The notes under the pieces are model-generated. The model saw only the letters and a program-made list of their open reading frames with translations, searched no databases and was not told the origin of the DNA. Position numbers and translations under genes: made by a program. From assembly GCF_000626675.1 (NCBI RefSeq), contig NZ_CP006842.1, positions 2,666,001 through 2,730,000 on the forward strand: a DNA stretch of 64,000 bases. The letters run 5' to 3'. The DNA is from Corynebacterium glyciniphilum AJ 3170. GTDB lineage: Bacteria > Actinomycetota > Actinomycetes > Mycobacteriales > Mycobacteriaceae. Below are positions 35,052 through 45,216 of this stretch, piece by piece; position 1 is the stretch's first letter; the number at the start of each line of letters is the position of its first letter.

Positions 35052-36980
35052 TCAGTGTCCGCAGTCGCAGTCCCTGCCCTCGCAGCAACCGTGAGCCTTC
35101 GTCGGCTCCGGGACGTCGAGGGCGGGGTTACGATCGAAGAACCCCTCTGCGCGCAATGTAAAACCCACGCTGTCGACCGGCATGATCGGCCAGTCCTCAG
35201 TACGGGGAAAGTGTGTGAGGCCGAAGGTGTGCCAGACGACGTCCTGCTGGCCGTCGAGGTCACGGTCCGCCTCGATCCAGTCCGTGATCCCGTCGATCCC
35301 CGGATTCTGGTTCGCGAAATCGGACGTCGGGTACTTCTGGGATTCGTCGTACCGTGTCACCCAAAGCGCGTGCCGCATTACCGCAGCCCGACGTGCGATC
35401 GACGACTCCGGGTCTGCGAGAAGGGGTGGTCCGCCGTTCGGATGGAGTTTGTATCCGACCGGTTGTCCCAGCCTGTTGACTGATTCGGGGTTCGAAATCA
35501 CCCAGGCACGTCCCTTCGTACCATCACTGTCGCGTATCGCCTGACGTTCGGTAGGCAACACCGTTCGTTGACGGGTGAATGCATTGCCCCGGGGATTGTC
35601 TGGTCCGAGCGGAACCCTCACTACATCCTCTTCCTCAACTCTCGAGGGGCCACCGTCGAGGGCAAAGTCCAGGCGTGCGGCGAAGAGGTGCTGATGGAAA
35701 GGCGCTCCCAACCCCGGCGCAACCTCAGACGTGTGGGATGGATCGTCCAGGTACCCGGAGCTAAACAGGATCCCGGTGGCCTTTGCGTCGAACTCAATGG
35801 TTCCGTCCAGGTAGAGGTACCAGTAAAACCCGTAGTCGTAGTTCCCCACAGTGGTGAAGAACGAAATCACCAGTCGCCGGTTACGCCGTGTGTACGAGGT
35901 CTCCGTCCACAGGTCGGAGTGCTTGGCAAGGATCGACCAGTCTTCCTCGTGCATACAGATGCCGTTACTGATGGTCCGCGGATTAGCGTCATTGTCAGCG
36001 ATCGTCGGAGAGAGGTAGGTGATCTCTCCCAGACAGTCGCAACCCAGTTCCAGGGAGTTCGCGCATTGGCCGATAAGGTACTCACCCGTGTCGAAGTAGT
36101 TCTGCCACGACCGAACCGGGCTGGGGTCTCCGTATGGAACGACCATCTCCGCGATGGAGGCACGATTGAGGATCCGGCGACGTCGTGGGTTGGCGGGGTC
36201 GGCGGGGTTGACGTCGTCGAAGCAGACATTGTAAAGGACGAGACCGTCGCGCATGTCAAACCCTATGTCGAGACTCCACCGTTCCCACTCGACATGGTTG
36301 CCGTCAGACACGGTGAAGGACGGCCCGTCAGGCTGCGTGATCACAATGGGCTTCTGTGTCTCCCGCAGTGGTCCGGTAAGTTCCTCTGACGTGTAGTCGC
36401 CGCTCTCTTCCGGAATGTCGACGACGAAAAAATCCTCTACATCGGTGACCGCGCCGATGGTGAGGTCGATGTGGGCGAGGAGACCCTCGATCGGGTGGGC
36501 CCAGGCAGGTTCCTCCGGGGTGGGCTGAACGAAGGCGAGCCCGCGGAGCATGCGATGACCGGCTTCTCCCGGATAATCGAAGACACCTGCGGACAACGGT
36601 GCGACACGGACCGTTGCGACGTCGAGACCCCGCTTGTCCAGGGCCGCCAGCCACCGGTCGTCCGCAGCCAGGAGCTCCTCAACGACCCCGAAATCCTCGT
36701 CCTTCACAGGGAGTTCGCCAGCAAGACTAGTATCCAGGACCGTCGTCGACTCGATACTCCCCTCCGACACGGACACGACGGTGTCACGCGACGTGTCATC
36801 ACTGGTTTCGACGGTCTGCACCCTGAAACGCCGGTTCACGGGGGCTTCTTCCACCTCAGGGAACGGCGGATCTATCAACCCGAGGTATGCCAGTCGGGTA
36901 GTGCCGGTGAAGAGTCCGGAGGACACGAGAATCTCCCGCACCCTGGTGACTTCCTCCGGTGTCACGAGTGTGTGTGCCAT
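35052..36980 (-). CDS. Copper-containing amine oxidase, probable phenylethylamine oxidase
   Basis: This enzyme oxidises a primary amine to its aldehyde, with release of ammonia and H2O2, using topaquinone and copper. The 642-aa protein has every key residue. The topaquinone precursor is Tyr381 in TTVGNYDYG. The catalytic base is Asp297 in NYFDTGEYL. Copper histidines are 429 and 431 (FHQHLF) and 589 ([14 protein letters not shown]). These numbers are within a few of Arthrobacter phenylethylamine oxidase (382, 298, 431, 433, 592 as I recall). No signal peptide is seen. The C-terminus is a short Cys/His tail ([11 protein letters not shown]), which is odd and could bind metal. It follows paaK by 6 bp, in one operon under a PaaR-type operator. 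Confidence 0.92.
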   Translation of the reverse strand: MAHTLVTPEEVTRVREILVSSGLFTGTTRLAYLGLIDPPFPEVEEAPVNRRFRVQTVETSDDTSRDTVVSVSEGSIESTTVLDTSLAGELPVKDEDFGVVEELLAADDRWLAALDKRGLDVATVRVAPLSAGVFDYPGEAGHRMLRGLAFVQPTPEEPAWAHPIEGLLAHIDLTIGAVTDVEDFFVVDIPEESGDYTSEELTGPLRETQKPIVITQPDGPSFTVSDGNHVEWERWSLDIGFDMRDGLVLYNVCFDDVNPADPANPRRRRILNRASIAEMVVPYGDPSPVRSWQNYFDTGEYLIGQCANSLELGCDCLGEITYLSPTIADNDANPRTISNGICMHEEDWSILAKHSDLWTETSYTRRNRRLVISFFTTVGNYDYGFYWYLYLDGTIEFDAKATGILFSSGYLDDPSHTSEVAPGLGAPFHQHLFAARLDFALDGGPSRVEEEDVVRVPLGPDNPRGNAFTRQRTVLPTERQAIRDSDGTKGRAWVISNPESVNRLGQPVGYKLHPNGGPPLLADPESSIARRAAVMRHALWVTRYDESQKYPTSDFANQNPGIDGITDWIEADRDLDGQQDVVWHTFGLTHFPRTEDWPIMPVDSVGFTLRAEGFFDRNPALDVPEPTKAHGCCEGRDCDCGH

Positions 36981-36986
36981 GACTGC

Positions 36987-38300
36987 TCACTCCTTCGGCC
37001 GGTTGTCGACCAGTCGCTTTGCCTTGCCCTCACCAGTGTCAAGCTCCCGGAGGACCTCGACCGCGGTCGAGATTCCGATACGGTTTTTGATCTCACGGGT
37101 CAGCCAGGCGGCAGCGTCGTCACGGTGACCGTCACTGAGCCCGTCGACGGCTTCGACCTTGATCGTCAACGTGTCCATCCTCCCCTTCCTATCGAGAACG
37201 CACTGGTAGCGCGGACGCAGATCCGTATGTTCAGTGATGATCTCCTCGAACTGGGAGGGGAAGCAGTTGACTCCCCGCAGGATGATCATGTCATCGTTCC
37301 GGGCGAGGATCTTGTCGATCCGGCGCATCGACCGAGCCGTCCCGGGCAACAATCTGGTGAGGTCGTGGGTGCGGTAACGAATGACGGGGAACGCCTCCTT
37401 GGTCAGTGAGGTGATCACCAGCTCCCCTACCTGGCCGTCCGGCAACTGCTCTCCAGTCTCCGGGTCAACGATCTCCGGGTAGAAGTGGTCCTCCCAGATC
37501 GTCAAACCGTCCCGGGTCTCGACACACTCCTGGGCAACCCCAGGCCCCATCACTTCAGACAGGCCGTAGATGTCGGTGGCGGTGATACCCATGACGTTCT
37601 CCAGCTCGTCACGCATGCCCGCTGTCCAGGGTTCTGCCCCGAAGATCCCGGCACGGATAGAGGTCCCCGAGGGGTCAATGCCTTCCTTCATCATCCGGTC
37701 AACGATATTGAGCATGTACGACGGCGTGCACATGATGCCGTCGGGCTCAAAGTCCTGAATGATCTGGACCTGGCGTTCCGTCATCCCCCCGGAGGTGGGG
37801 ATAGCGGTGGCACCGAGCTTCTCGACTCCGTAGTGCACGCCGAGCCCACCGGTGAACAGACCGTAGCCGAAGGCGACCTGGATCTTGTCGCCGGGGCGCA
37901 TTCCACCAGCGCGGAGCGACCTGGCCACCAGTTCCGACCACGTCTCGATGTCCTTGTGGGTATACCCGACAACAGTGGGGCGTCCCGTCGTCCCGGACGA
38001 GGCATGGACGCGCGCGATCTGTTCCTGGGGTACGGCGAACATACCGAAGGGGTAGTTCTGTCGGAGGTCCTCCTTTTCAGTCATCGGGAACTTCGCCAGG
38101 TCCGCCATCTCCCGGAAGTCATCCGGGTGAACACCAAGGTCGGTGAAGGCCTTCCGGTAATGAGGCACGTTGTAGTACACGTGTCGCAGCGTGGCCTTCG
38201 CCCGGTTGATCTGCAGTGCCGTGATCTCGTCACGTGAGGCGTATTCGATGTCCAGTTCCGGGCCGCCGCCGGCGACGCGGTTCGTGATCAGCGCAGTCAT
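36987..38300 (-). CDS. paaK: Phenylacetate-CoA ligase
   Basis: PaaK activates phenylacetate with ATP and CoA, which commits it to the pathway. The 437-aa protein has the compact PaaK form: the P-loop-like VHASSGTTGRPTVVGYTHKD, then DIYGLSEVMGPGVAQEC. It also has YRTHDLTRLLPG and RIDKILARNDDMIILRGVNCFPSQ, and the AWLTREIKNRIGIS tail. I prefer the ATG at 38300 (MTALITNR), because the AGAAGAG site is too close to the ATG at 38309. It leads the amine oxidase gene. The PaaR-type operator lies 45 bp upstream. Confidence 0.95.
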   Translation of the reverse strand: MTALITNRVAGGGPELDIEYASRDEITALQINRAKATLRHVYYNVPHYRKAFTDLGVHPDDFREMADLAKFPMTEKEDLRQNYPFGMFAVPQEQIARVHASSGTTGRPTVVGYTHKDIETWSELVARSLRAGGMRPGDKIQVAFGYGLFTGGLGVHYGVEKLGATAIPTSGGMTERQVQIIQDFEPDGIMCTPSYMLNIVDRMMKEGIDPSGTSIRAGIFGAEPWTAGMRDELENVMGITATDIYGLSEVMGPGVAQECVETRDGLTIWEDHFYPEIVDPETGEQLPDGQVGELVITSLTKEAFPVIRYRTHDLTRLLPGTARSMRRIDKILARNDDMIILRGVNCFPSQFEEIITEHTDLRPRYQCVLDRKGRMDTLTIKVEAVDGLSDGHRDDAAAWLTREIKNRIGISTAVEVLRELDTGEGKAKRLVDNRPKE

Positions 38301-38344
38301 GCTCACCATCTCTTCTCGCAGTGGGGATTACCCTGAACCGTCCG

Positions 38345-38358
38345 ACCGTTCGGTCGGT
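38345..38358 (-). promoter_or_regulatory. Third PaaR-type operator, upstream of paaK
   Basis: ACCGTTCGGTCGGT matches the ACCG-NN-CG-NN-CGGT core exactly. It is embedded in a wider ACCG/CGGT-rich stretch (38338-38358) that offers a second, overlapping half-site set. It lies between the paaK start and the end of the TetR gene. Confidence 0.78.
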
Positions 38359-38405
38359 AGGTGGGATGATCGATATCCTACACAAAACATGACCCGAGTC
38401 ACTAA

Positions 38406-38993
38406 CTACGCGGCGATCCCCCGAAAAACCAGCTGTACAACATTGTCCTGCAGCGCCCCGACACCGGTCTTACCCTCCGAGTCGAACCACTCCACGACAG
38501 AATTCACCATGCCGAGCTGAAGCCTCGCCTGGAGTCGAGCATCGACATCCCCCCTGATCTCCCCCGCATCTTGCGCATGAACCATCAGATCCTCCACGAA
38601 GCGCGTCAACTCGCGCCGCCGTCCGAGTGCGGCAGTCTCCACCGGTGAATTGCCCCGCAGGCGGAGCAGCAGCGCGACATACGGTCGGTCATCAATCGCC
38701 AATCTGACCGACTCTCGCAGCAGGTACTCGAGCTTCTCACTCCAGTTCCCCTCAAGCGCCTCACACCTGCGCCTGGCGGACTCCAGGCCGGCGAGAGCCC
38801 GGTCGGATGCCACCTCAAGGATCTCCTCCTTGGAAGCCACATGGTGGTAGATGCCCGCCTTCGATATCCCCAGCTCCTTGGCGAGCATCCCCATGCTGGT
38901 GGCCTCATAACCACGACGGTTGAAGACCTCGACACACGTACGCAGGACAGTTTCACGGTCGTAGGCGTTACGCCCTCGAGTCTCAACCACCAC
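38406..38993 (-). CDS. paaR: TetR-family regulator, probable PaaR
   Basis: This TetR-type repressor of about 195 aa has an N-terminal helix-turn-helix (GYEATSMGMLAKELGISKAGIYHHVASKEEIL in pieces). A helical ligand domain follows. Being the only regulator next to paaK, and with three identical-core operators at the paaA, paaZ and paaK promoters, it is the natural candidate for PaaR. The ligand is probably phenylacetyl-CoA, as in C. glutamicum. The frame opens at ATG 39011, but GAGGAG lies eight bases before the GTG at 38993, which I prefer. No matching operator is seen in front of this gene itself. Confidence 0.85.
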   Translation of the reverse strand: MVVETRGRNAYDRETVLRTCVEVFNRRGYEATSMGMLAKELGISKAGIYHHVASKEEILEVASDRALAGLESARRRCEALEGNWSEKLEYLLRESVRLAIDDRPYVALLLRLRGNSPVETAALGRRRELTRFVEDLMVHAQDAGEIRGDVDARLQARLQLGMVNSVVEWFDSEGKTGVGALQDNVVQLVFRGIAA

Positions 38994-39100
38994 AGTCCCA
39001 CTCCTCACCATTGTCTTTATTCAGACTGTACTCACGAGACTCACCGACGCAGCGCTCCAACCCCTGGAAACCACGAAATAGAGGTACGGGTCGTAGCGGT

Positions 39101-39991
39101 TCAGAAGTTGCTCCGCAGGAACCCGTAGGCGGGGTTCACTCCCCCGTTGCCCCCGTAGCTCGAGACATGGGCGTACTGCCCCGGCGCCAATCCGAAGGGA
39201 ACCTCGGCGACCATGCTCCGGTTGTCCGTGCCACGGATGTCGGAACTGCCGGTCAGCCCCTGGTCAAGAGCGGTCATCTGGGTGATTGCCTCCGCGCGGC
39301 CACGCGTATTTTTCGTACGCTCATCAGAGTTGCAGATGTAGTCAGCAGAGTCACAGACATCCATGACCCGGTCTGCAAGCTCACCGTAACCTCCGGGAAG
39401 TGCCCCAAAAACCCCTTCCCCACCGCGGGCGGTGCCGCCCTCCACTGAACCTGCACCTCGGTTAGGGCTGGAGATCACTGCGGCAGAGCCGAACCTATCC
39501 GCATCGATCGGCCCCCGTCCGTGCCCGATATCTGCCGCCACCCGGGACGCCACGTCCGCTCCCAGTGAATAACCGGCGAGACTGATCGTCGACGAGGGAC
39601 ACTGGGCTGCCGTGCCAGCGATGAGCTGACGGGTCTTGGCAATACCGTCCGCCTGGATCTGCGTGTACGCAGTGGAGACGAACGGGACGGCGTTGTAGGC
39701 GACCGTCCGGGTCGTGGAGGTCCCGAATGTCTCGAGCATCGCCCCGAGATCCGAGGTGTAAGCACCCACCGGCAGATTGTCGGGCATCCCCGGCGCCGAC
39801 TGGCCGCCGCCAGGAACAATCACGACGATATCCGGCTCACACCGGGGGATGGCGGGAGTAGCCACGACACCGGTGGAGAATCCGACAGCGGACGCCACCG
39901 GAGCGCTGACGACGGCCACCGCGACGGCAACTGCCGCAGCGCCGACAGTTGAGCGCATTCCGCGACGGCGGTGGGAGAGATTGAGACGCAC
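39101..39991 (-). CDS. Secreted cutinase-family serine hydrolase
   Basis: This exported protein of about 296 aa has a basic start (RLNLSHRRRGMR), a hydrophobic core, and a likely cleavage after APVASA. The alpha/beta-hydrolase body has the nucleophile in SLAGYSLGADVASR (G-x-S-x-G), the catalytic Asp in VCDSADYIC, and a late His in YAHVSSYGG, the usual cutinase triad order. Four cysteines could form disulfides through the VKOR/DsbA pair elsewhere in the window. Relatives in mycolate-bearing actinomycetes act on esters, including cell-envelope lipids. The start is GTG 39991 with an AGGAG site. The longer frame to 40099 lacks support. Confidence 0.85.
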   Translation of the reverse strand: MRLNLSHRRRGMRSTVGAAAVAVAVAVVSAPVASAVGFSTGVVATPAIPRCEPDIVVIVPGGGQSAPGMPDNLPVGAYTSDLGAMLETFGTSTTRTVAYNAVPFVSTAYTQIQADGIAKTRQLIAGTAAQCPSSTISLAGYSLGADVASRVAADIGHGRGPIDADRFGSAAVISSPNRGAGSVEGGTARGGEGVFGALPGGYGELADRVMDVCDSADYICNSDERTKNTRGRAEAITQMTALDQGLTGSSDIRGTDNRSMVAEVPFGLAPGQYAHVSSYGGNGGVNPAYGFLRSNF

Positions 39992-40116
39992 GGGAACTCC
40001 TGGGAGGGGTGTACAAACTCCGACATGAAACAACGTCAGGATTATAAGCACGTCTTCTCCCCCGGGGCGCCGCAACCCCGGGGACCGTCCCGGGACCATC
40101 CGGGACCGGGCAGGAC

Positions 40117-40150
40117 AGAAAACCCCCGGCCTGCAAATGCAGACCGGGGG
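40117..40150 (-). terminator. Rho-independent terminator of tmRNA
   Basis: A stem CCCCCGG/CCGGGGG plus CTGCA/TGCAG (40123-40150, one mismatch) is followed on the minus strand by TTTTCT (40122-40117). It begins eight bases past the tmRNA 3' end. Confidence 0.88.
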
Positions 40151-40157
40151 CTGTCGG

Positions 40158-40532
40158 TGGAGCCGCCGGGAATTGAACCCGGGTCCTTCGCGACCTTGCC
40201 AGGGCTTCTCCGTGCGCAGTCCGCGGTCATCTCTGCTCGGCTCTCCGGGTCATGCGGACGTGCCCGGATGATGAGCCCAGTCGTCCTGAAATGTCCGCTA
40301 CTCGCCCGAACGACAGGACGGTAGCGTCAAGTCCCTTAGCTGATGCCAGTGACCGGGTCAGGGACCTACCCGGGCTGACAGACACGCGGTCGCTGATTAG
40401 GCAGCGAGGGCGTAGTCGCGCTGAGTGTTCTTCTCGGCGCCTATAGGTTGCTGCGACGCTTACGGTGGTCTCCAGCCTGCACCGGCACGCTTCCCCTGGC
40501 TCAATGCACGAAGTCGAAACCTGATCGACCCC
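40158..40532 (-). ncRNA. ssrA: Transfer-messenger RNA
   Basis: tmRNA rescues stalled ribosomes by adding a degradation tag, working with SmpB, encoded 88 bp upstream. The 5' end GGGGTCG (40532-40526) pairs completely with CGGCTCC at the 3' end (two G-U pairs). The 3' T arm CCGGG-TTCAATT-CCCGG is clear. The tag frame, on the minus strand from 40438 to 40397, encodes AEKNTQRDYALAA then TAA, the typical actinobacterial tag ending in ALAA. After discriminator A the DNA reads CCG, so the final CCA is not fully encoded and must be completed by CCA-adding enzyme. Confidence 0.95.
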
Positions 40533-40620
40533 TTGTAGTGCATCCCCGCCACCGGAAAGCTCGGCGATGGCAGGATGGCTCACTCTAGTTCGGGTGAGTT
40601 ACCCCAGTCAACCTGGACGC

Positions 40621-41172
40621 TCAGCCCTTTATTCCCTTGATCCGGCGACCCAGTTCACGGGTCGCCTCACGCTCCTCGGTGCGACGCTTGATGTCCTGGC
40701 GCTTGTCGTAGTCCTGTTTACCGGTCGCCAGCGCCAGCTCAACCTTCAAGCGTCCTGACACGAAGTAGAGTTGCAGCGGCACCAGGGTGTTGTTTCCGTC
40801 GCGGACTTTCCCCATCAACGAGTCGATCTCGCCACGGTGGAGCAGGAGCTTGCGAACCCGACGCGGCGAGTGGTTCGTCCACGTCCCCTGTGCATATTCG
40901 GGAATGTGGAGGTTACGCAGCCACACCTCGCCGTCATCGATGGTGGCGAAGGCGTCCACCAGCGACGCTTTGCCCTCGCGCAACGCCTTGACCTCGGTCC
41001 CGACGAGGGCCACGCCAGCCTCAACGGTGTCGAGGATACGGTAATTGTGGCGGGCCTTACGGTTGGTGGCGACGACGAGCGGGCCACCGTTCTTCGTGCC
41101 GGCCTTCCCCGACTTGGCGGCCTTCTCGCCCTTTTTCCGTCCGGAATCCACCGGTGTGCTCTTCTTCGCCAT
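40621..41172 (-). CDS. smpB: SsrA-binding protein SmpB
   Basis: SmpB binds the tRNA-like part of tmRNA and reads the empty ribosomal A site. The 183-aa protein has a Lys/Gly-rich N-terminal extension of about 30 residues ([20 protein letters not shown]). The oligonucleotide-binding barrel follows ([33 protein letters not shown] and [14 protein letters not shown]). The tail ends [20 protein letters not shown]. The long basic N-terminus is unlike E. coli SmpB. It is last in the ftsE-ftsX-smpB order, with tmRNA next. Confidence 0.97.
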   Translation of the reverse strand: MAKKSTPVDSGRKKGEKAAKSGKAGTKNGGPLVVATNRKARHNYRILDTVEAGVALVGTEVKALREGKASLVDAFATIDDGEVWLRNLHIPEYAQGTWTNHSPRRVRKLLLHRGEIDSLMGKVRDGNNTLVPLQLYFVSGRLKVELALATGKQDYDKRQDIKRRTEEREATRELGRRIKGIKG

Positions 41173-41193
41173 AGCCCGACGAAGTCTACCTGC

Positions 41194-42096
41194 TTACTTC
41201 TTCACGTACCAGCGCAGTGTGACCTGCGCAGTCACCCCGGCGACGAGAGCGCCGGCGACGATGACAAACGGAGAGACGAGCCAGATGTCGGATGCGGTGA
41301 TTCTGGCTATCAGGTTCGCGTCGTACAACGACCCCAATGCCTGATCCAGCAGGAAGCTCTTGCCCAGCAGCAGCGCCCCCACCGACAGGAGGGAACCGAT
41401 GAGGGACGCCAGCACGGCTTCGAGGATGAACGGCGCCTGGGTGTACCACCGGGTTGCACCGACCATGCGCATGATGCTGGTTTCGTGACGGCGGGAGAAT
41501 GCGGCGAGCTGCACCATGTTCATGATCAGGAAGACCGCGGCAACCGCCTGCACGGCGGCCAGAACGAAGCTGGCGTTACGCACCGCATCGAGATTCTGCG
41601 TCGCCCCACGCAGGTCGTCCTGCTGGTCGACGATGGTCGCAACTCCGGGCTTCTCGGCGATCTCGTCGATGGGACTGGTGTCCAACGGGTCGGCCAGGCG
41701 AACGTGCAGCGCCGCAGGGAAGGCGTCCTGCGAGGTCTGCTCGACGAGGACGGGATCGGACTGACCGAAAAGCTCCACGAAACGCTCGTAGCTCTGGTCC
41801 TTGTTGCGGTAGGTCACCGACTCGACGTCGTCGTCATTCTCGAGGGTGTCCCGGATGTCCTTGCAGACATCACTGGAACAGTCGAGGTCGTTGGCGGAGA
41901 TCTCGTCGTCGAGCTGGACCATCACCTCGATCCGGTCGAGGTAGAGCTCCTTGGTGTCGGCGGTCATGTTGGTGATCAGTACACCGGTGGCCAGCAGGGC
42001 CAGGGAGATCGCGGTGGTGATGATCATCGCGACGGTCATCGTCACGTTACGGGTCAGCCCCGCGAAGGCTTCCTTGAGGACGAAACGGATCTTCAT
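41194..42096 (-). CDS. ftsX: Cell-division ABC transporter permease FtsX
   Basis: FtsX is the membrane half of the FtsEX complex, which relays cytoplasmic ATP hydrolysis to a periplasmic peptidoglycan hydrolase (RipC-type in actinomycetes). The 300-aa protein has an N-terminal membrane segment, a large extracytoplasmic domain (about 45-160), and three C-terminal segments. A conserved RRHETSIMRMVGATRW loop lies between them. Two cysteines in DLDCSSDVCKDI may form an external disulfide. It starts 15 bp after ftsE. Confidence 0.95.
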   Translation of the reverse strand: MKIRFVLKEAFAGLTRNVTMTVAMIITTAISLALLATGVLITNMTADTKELYLDRIEVMVQLDDEISANDLDCSSDVCKDIRDTLENDDDVESVTYRNKDQSYERFVELFGQSDPVLVEQTSQDAFPAALHVRLADPLDTSPIDEIAEKPGVATIVDQQDDLRGATQNLDAVRNASFVLAAVQAVAAVFLIMNMVQLAAFSRRHETSIMRMVGATRWYTQAPFILEAVLASLIGSLLSVGALLLGKSFLLDQALGSLYDANLIARITASDIWLVSPFVIVAGALVAGVTAQVTLRWYVKK

Positions 42097-42111
42097 GGTC
42101 GTGTTCCTTCC

Positions 42112-42801
42112 CTAGCGCCCGACGGCGTAGATGCCGTGGGCGTCGTCGCGGACGAGCTTTCCGTTGGACAGTTCCAGCACGCGGCGCCGCATGGAGTCGA
42201 CGGCGACGTCATCGTGGGTACTCATCACGACGGTGGTACCACCGCGGTTGATGCGATTGAGCAGTGCCATGATCTCTGCCGAGGTGTCCGGGTCCAGGTT
42301 GCCCGTGGGCTCGTCGGCGAGCAGGACGAGAGGACGGTTCGCTGTGGCGCGGGCAATAGCGACACGTTGCTGCTCACCGCCGGAGAGTTCATCAGGCATC
42401 CGCTGTCCCTTGCCCGCGAGGCCGACCATGTCCAGGACTTCCGGGACCGCCTTCTCGATAGCCTCCCGACGCCGACCGGTCACCTCCAGCGCGAAGGCGA
42501 CATTGTCGTACACATTCTTGTTCGGCAGCAGCCGGAAGTCCTGGAAGACGTATCCGATCTTCTGCCGGAGCTGAGGGGTCTTCCGTTTGGGGAGGGTGTT
42601 GACGTGGAAGTCGGCGACGTGGAGATCGCCCGCGTCGACTTCCTCCTCGCGGATCATGAGCTGCAGGAACGTCGACTTTCCCGAACCGCTGGGACCGATG
42701 AGGAAGACGAACTCCCCTTTCTCGATCTCAACCGAGATGTCCTGCAATGCAGGCCGGGTGGACGTCCGGTATGTCTTGCTGACCTTGTCGAATGTGATCA
42801 C
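42112..42801 (-). CDS. ftsE: Cell-division ABC transporter ATPase FtsE
   Basis: FtsE powers FtsX during septal wall processing. The 229-aa protein has Walker [10 protein letters not shown]-loop [12 protein letters not shown], signature [14 protein letters not shown], Walker [12 protein letters not shown] and the H-loop STHDD. I chose GTG 42801 ([12 protein letters not shown]), which gives the family length; the upstream frame to 42924 is non-homologous. In most actinobacteria prfB lies directly upstream. Here prfB is 15.5 kb away. Confidence 0.97.
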   Translation of the reverse strand: MITFDKVSKTYRTSTRPALQDISVEIEKGEFVFLIGPSGSGKSTFLQLMIREEEVDAGDLHVADFHVNTLPKRKTPQLRQKIGYVFQDFRLLPNKNVYDNVAFALEVTGRRREAIEKAVPEVLDMVGLAGKGQRMPDELSGGEQQRVAIARATANRPLVLLADEPTGNLDPDTSAEIMALLNRINRGGTTVVMSTHDDVAVDSMRRRVLELSNGKLVRDDAHGIYAVGR

Positions 42802-42914
42802 GTCGCTACCGTACCCGACCCCGTGGGACAAAAGAAACAGATGTGACTGCTGTGACAGGTCTATTTCTGTGCATTTCCTGCACGTCGCCTGCCGCGTTGG
42901 TAGTCTGCTCCCCC

Positions 42915-44522
42915 ATGACGCCACAGGAGACCCCGACCTCGTCGGAGACAGTAAAGACGTCGGAGAAGAAGAGCAGCCGCACCCCCGGCATTCTCGGATG
43001 GGTGGAGCGCCTCGGCAATCTCCTGCCGAACCCGTTCTGGCTTTTCGTGTGTCTGGCGGGAATCGTCCTCGTGGCGAGCTGGCTGGGCTCCCTGATCGGG
43101 ATGCACGCCACCGATCCCCAGTCCGGTGACGACGTCGAGGTCACCAACCTCCTCAGCACAGACGGACTGCAGCTGATCGTCTCTGAGGCCGTCACGAACT
43201 TCACCTCCTTCCCACCACTCGGCGTGATCATCACCGTGATGCTCGGCGTCGCGGTGGCCGAGCATTCCGGCCTCATCTCCGCGGCAGTGCGGTCCATGGT
43301 GGCCCGGACGGGCCCCAAAACCCTGACTTTCGCCGTCGCCCTGGCCGGTGTCACCGGCTCTATCGCCTCGGACGCCATCTTCATCGTCATCATCCCTCTC
43401 GGCGCGATGGCTTTCAACGCCCTGGGACGGTCACCCATCGTGGGCGCGATCGTCGCGTTCGCCGCCGCAGCCGCAGGCTTCGACGCCTCGCTGCTGCTCA
43501 ACATCACCGATGTCCTGCTCGCCGGCCTGTCGACCAGTGCCGCACAGCTCGTGGACCCCGAGTACGTGGTGAACCCCCTGGCGAACTACTACTTCGTCAT
43601 CGCCTCCTCGATCGTTCTCGCCCTGATCATCACAGCGCTGACCGAACTGTTCATGGACAAGAAGATCCACCAGATCGTCGATCACGACGACATCAACTAC
43701 GACGAGGTCAATTTCACCGACGAGGACGGCCATGTCGTCACCGACCTGACGCTGAAGGACAGTGAGCGCGGCGGTCTCAAGCTCGCCGGTCTCGCAGGTG
43801 CCGCCTTCCTGGCGGTCTACTTCGCTCTTCTGTTCATCCCCGGGTCACCGCTGCAGGGTGACGGTGGAGCTGTCATGGAGAGCCCGCTGATCACCGACAT
43901 CGCCGTGCCTATCTCCGTCGGGTTCTTCCTGCTGGGCACCGTGTACGGACTGACCGTCAAGAGCATCACGAAAGCCACCGACATTCCGGACTTCATGGCC
44001 AAAGGCCTGCAGACGATGTTGCCGATGCTGGTGCTGTTCTTCGTCGTCTCACAGTTCATCGCCTGGTTCGAGGCGTCAAACCTGGGTATCTGGTTGTCGA
44101 TCAAGGGCTCGGACCTGCTGCAGAGCTGGGACCTCCCCACCCCCGTGCTGTTCGCGTGCTTCGTCCTGATGGTGGCTTTCCTCAACATGATGATCACCTC
44201 CGGCTCGGCACAGTGGGCGCTGATGGCCCCCATCGTGGTGCCCATGATGATGTACATCGGGATCTCTCCTGAAGTCACACAGATGCTGTACCGCATCGGC
44301 GACTCCACGACCAGCATCGTCACCCCGATGAACCCCTACTTCGCCATGGCGTTCGCGTTCCTGCTGCGCTACTACAAGAAAGCCGGGCTCGGCACGCTGA
44401 TGTCGATGACGATCCCCTACTGCCTGACGATGATGCTGGGCTGGTTCCTGCTCTTCCTCGCCTGGTGGGCGCTGGGCGTCCCGCTCGGCCCCGGCGCGCC
44501 GATGGAGTACCCGGCGGGCTGA
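42915..44522 (+). CDS. AbgT-family transporter
   Basis: This 535-aa membrane protein of the p-aminobenzoyl-glutamate transporter family has [28 protein letters not shown], then [19 protein letters not shown]. The C-terminal half includes [21 protein letters not shown]. AbgT proteins import p-aminobenzoyl-glutamate or, in several species, export antimetabolites such as sulfonamides. No abgAB hydrolase genes lie nearby, so folate-breakdown uptake is not supported here. I chose ATG 42915 over a GTG at 42843. TAGTCT (42901-42906) ends eight bases before it, so the transcript may be leaderless. The N-terminal 30 residues are Ser/Thr/Lys-rich. Confidence 0.88.
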   Translation: MTPQETPTSSETVKTSEKKSSRTPGILGWVERLGNLLPNPFWLFVCLAGIVLVASWLGSLIGMHATDPQSGDDVEVTNLLSTDGLQLIVSEAVTNFTSFPPLGVIITVMLGVAVAEHSGLISAAVRSMVARTGPKTLTFAVALAGVTGSIASDAIFIVIIPLGAMAFNALGRSPIVGAIVAFAAAAAGFDASLLLNITDVLLAGLSTSAAQLVDPEYVVNPLANYYFVIASSIVLALIITALTELFMDKKIHQIVDHDDINYDEVNFTDEDGHVVTDLTLKDSERGGLKLAGLAGAAFLAVYFALLFIPGSPLQGDGGAVMESPLITDIAVPISVGFFLLGTVYGLTVKSITKATDIPDFMAKGLQTMLPMLVLFFVVSQFIAWFEASNLGIWLSIKGSDLLQSWDLPTPVLFACFVLMVAFLNMMITSGSAQWALMAPIVVPMMMYIGISPEVTQMLYRIGDSTTSIVTPMNPYFAMAFAFLLRYYKKAGLGTLMSMTIPYCLTMMLGWFLLFLAWWALGVPLGPGAPMEYPAG

Positions 44523-44532
44523 ACGCCATGAG

Positions 44533-45216
44533 TCAGAGGACACGGTACTGCTGCCGCCCCTCGCGATCGCGCACCATGACCCCGCGGCGGCGTAGACCGT
44601 CCAACGCCTCCTCGGCCGCACCGGGCCGATCGTCCGCCAACGCCCGACGTCTGGCCCGCAGCAGCTCCTCGGCCTCGTCACCCAGGCGACCGTCGCCCTC
44701 GACCCACGTGGTGTAGTCCTGCGAGTACGGGTCGACCGACTCCAGCTCCGGAAAGCCGTGGTCGCGCAGGGCCATCCGCAGGCCCGGGAGCATCTCATCC
44801 TCGACCGGACCGCGGAACACCTCGCGTGTCTCCTCGTCGAGGACGATCAGTTCCTTCTTCTCGGCAATCACCCGGCGGGCCCGGGACCGCAGAAGATGCC
44901 GGTCAGCATCCTTTGAGTGCACCGTGATCCCGTCCGCCCCGACCTCGACCGACCCCGCACTGTCGGACCAGGACGCGACGATCACGAACCCGACCACCGC
45001 GCCGACCACGGTCAGAACAGGCAGGGCCCAGACAAACGACAGTTCAGCGGCGAGACGCAACGGCCCCGGCGCATCCCCGATCAGCCCGATCAACCACCCC
45101 ACCAGGGGCCCGACGATGAATGCGGCGATCAGCCCCGCTACCGCACCACCGACAGTGAAGATCGTCGTATATCTGGCGGGGATCCGCACAGTTGTCGTGC
45201 CACCAGAGTCACTCAT
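44533..45216 (-). CDS. YqeB-like membrane protein
   Basis: This 227-aa protein has two membrane segments (residues about 17-40 and 58-82) and a long cytoplasmic C-terminal part. That part has strand-rich VEVGADGITVHSKDADRHL, ELIVLDEETREVFR and a final DREGRQQYRVL. It resembles the YqeB-like family of Gram-positive bacteria, whose role is unknown. Start ATG 45216 lies within the end of the TetR gene (ATGAGTGA overlap), so the two are translationally coupled. The regulator probably acts on this operon through the palindrome at 45841. Confidence 0.65.
   Translation of the reverse strand: MSDSGGTTTVRIPARYTTIFTVGGAVAGLIAAFIVGPLVGWLIGLIGDAPGPLRLAAELSFVWALPVLTVVGAVVGFVIVASWSDSAGSVEVGADGITVHSKDADRHLLRSRARRVIAEKKELIVLDEETREVFRGPVEDEMLPGLRMALRDHGFPELESVDPYSQDYTTWVEGDGRLGDEAEELLRARRRALADDRPGAAEEALDGLRRRGVMVRDREGRQQYRVL

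Noticed and set aside
40771..42846. 691-codon plus-strand open frame
   Set aside because: It runs antisense through smpB, ftsX and ftsE, all clearly real. Composition is shadow-like.
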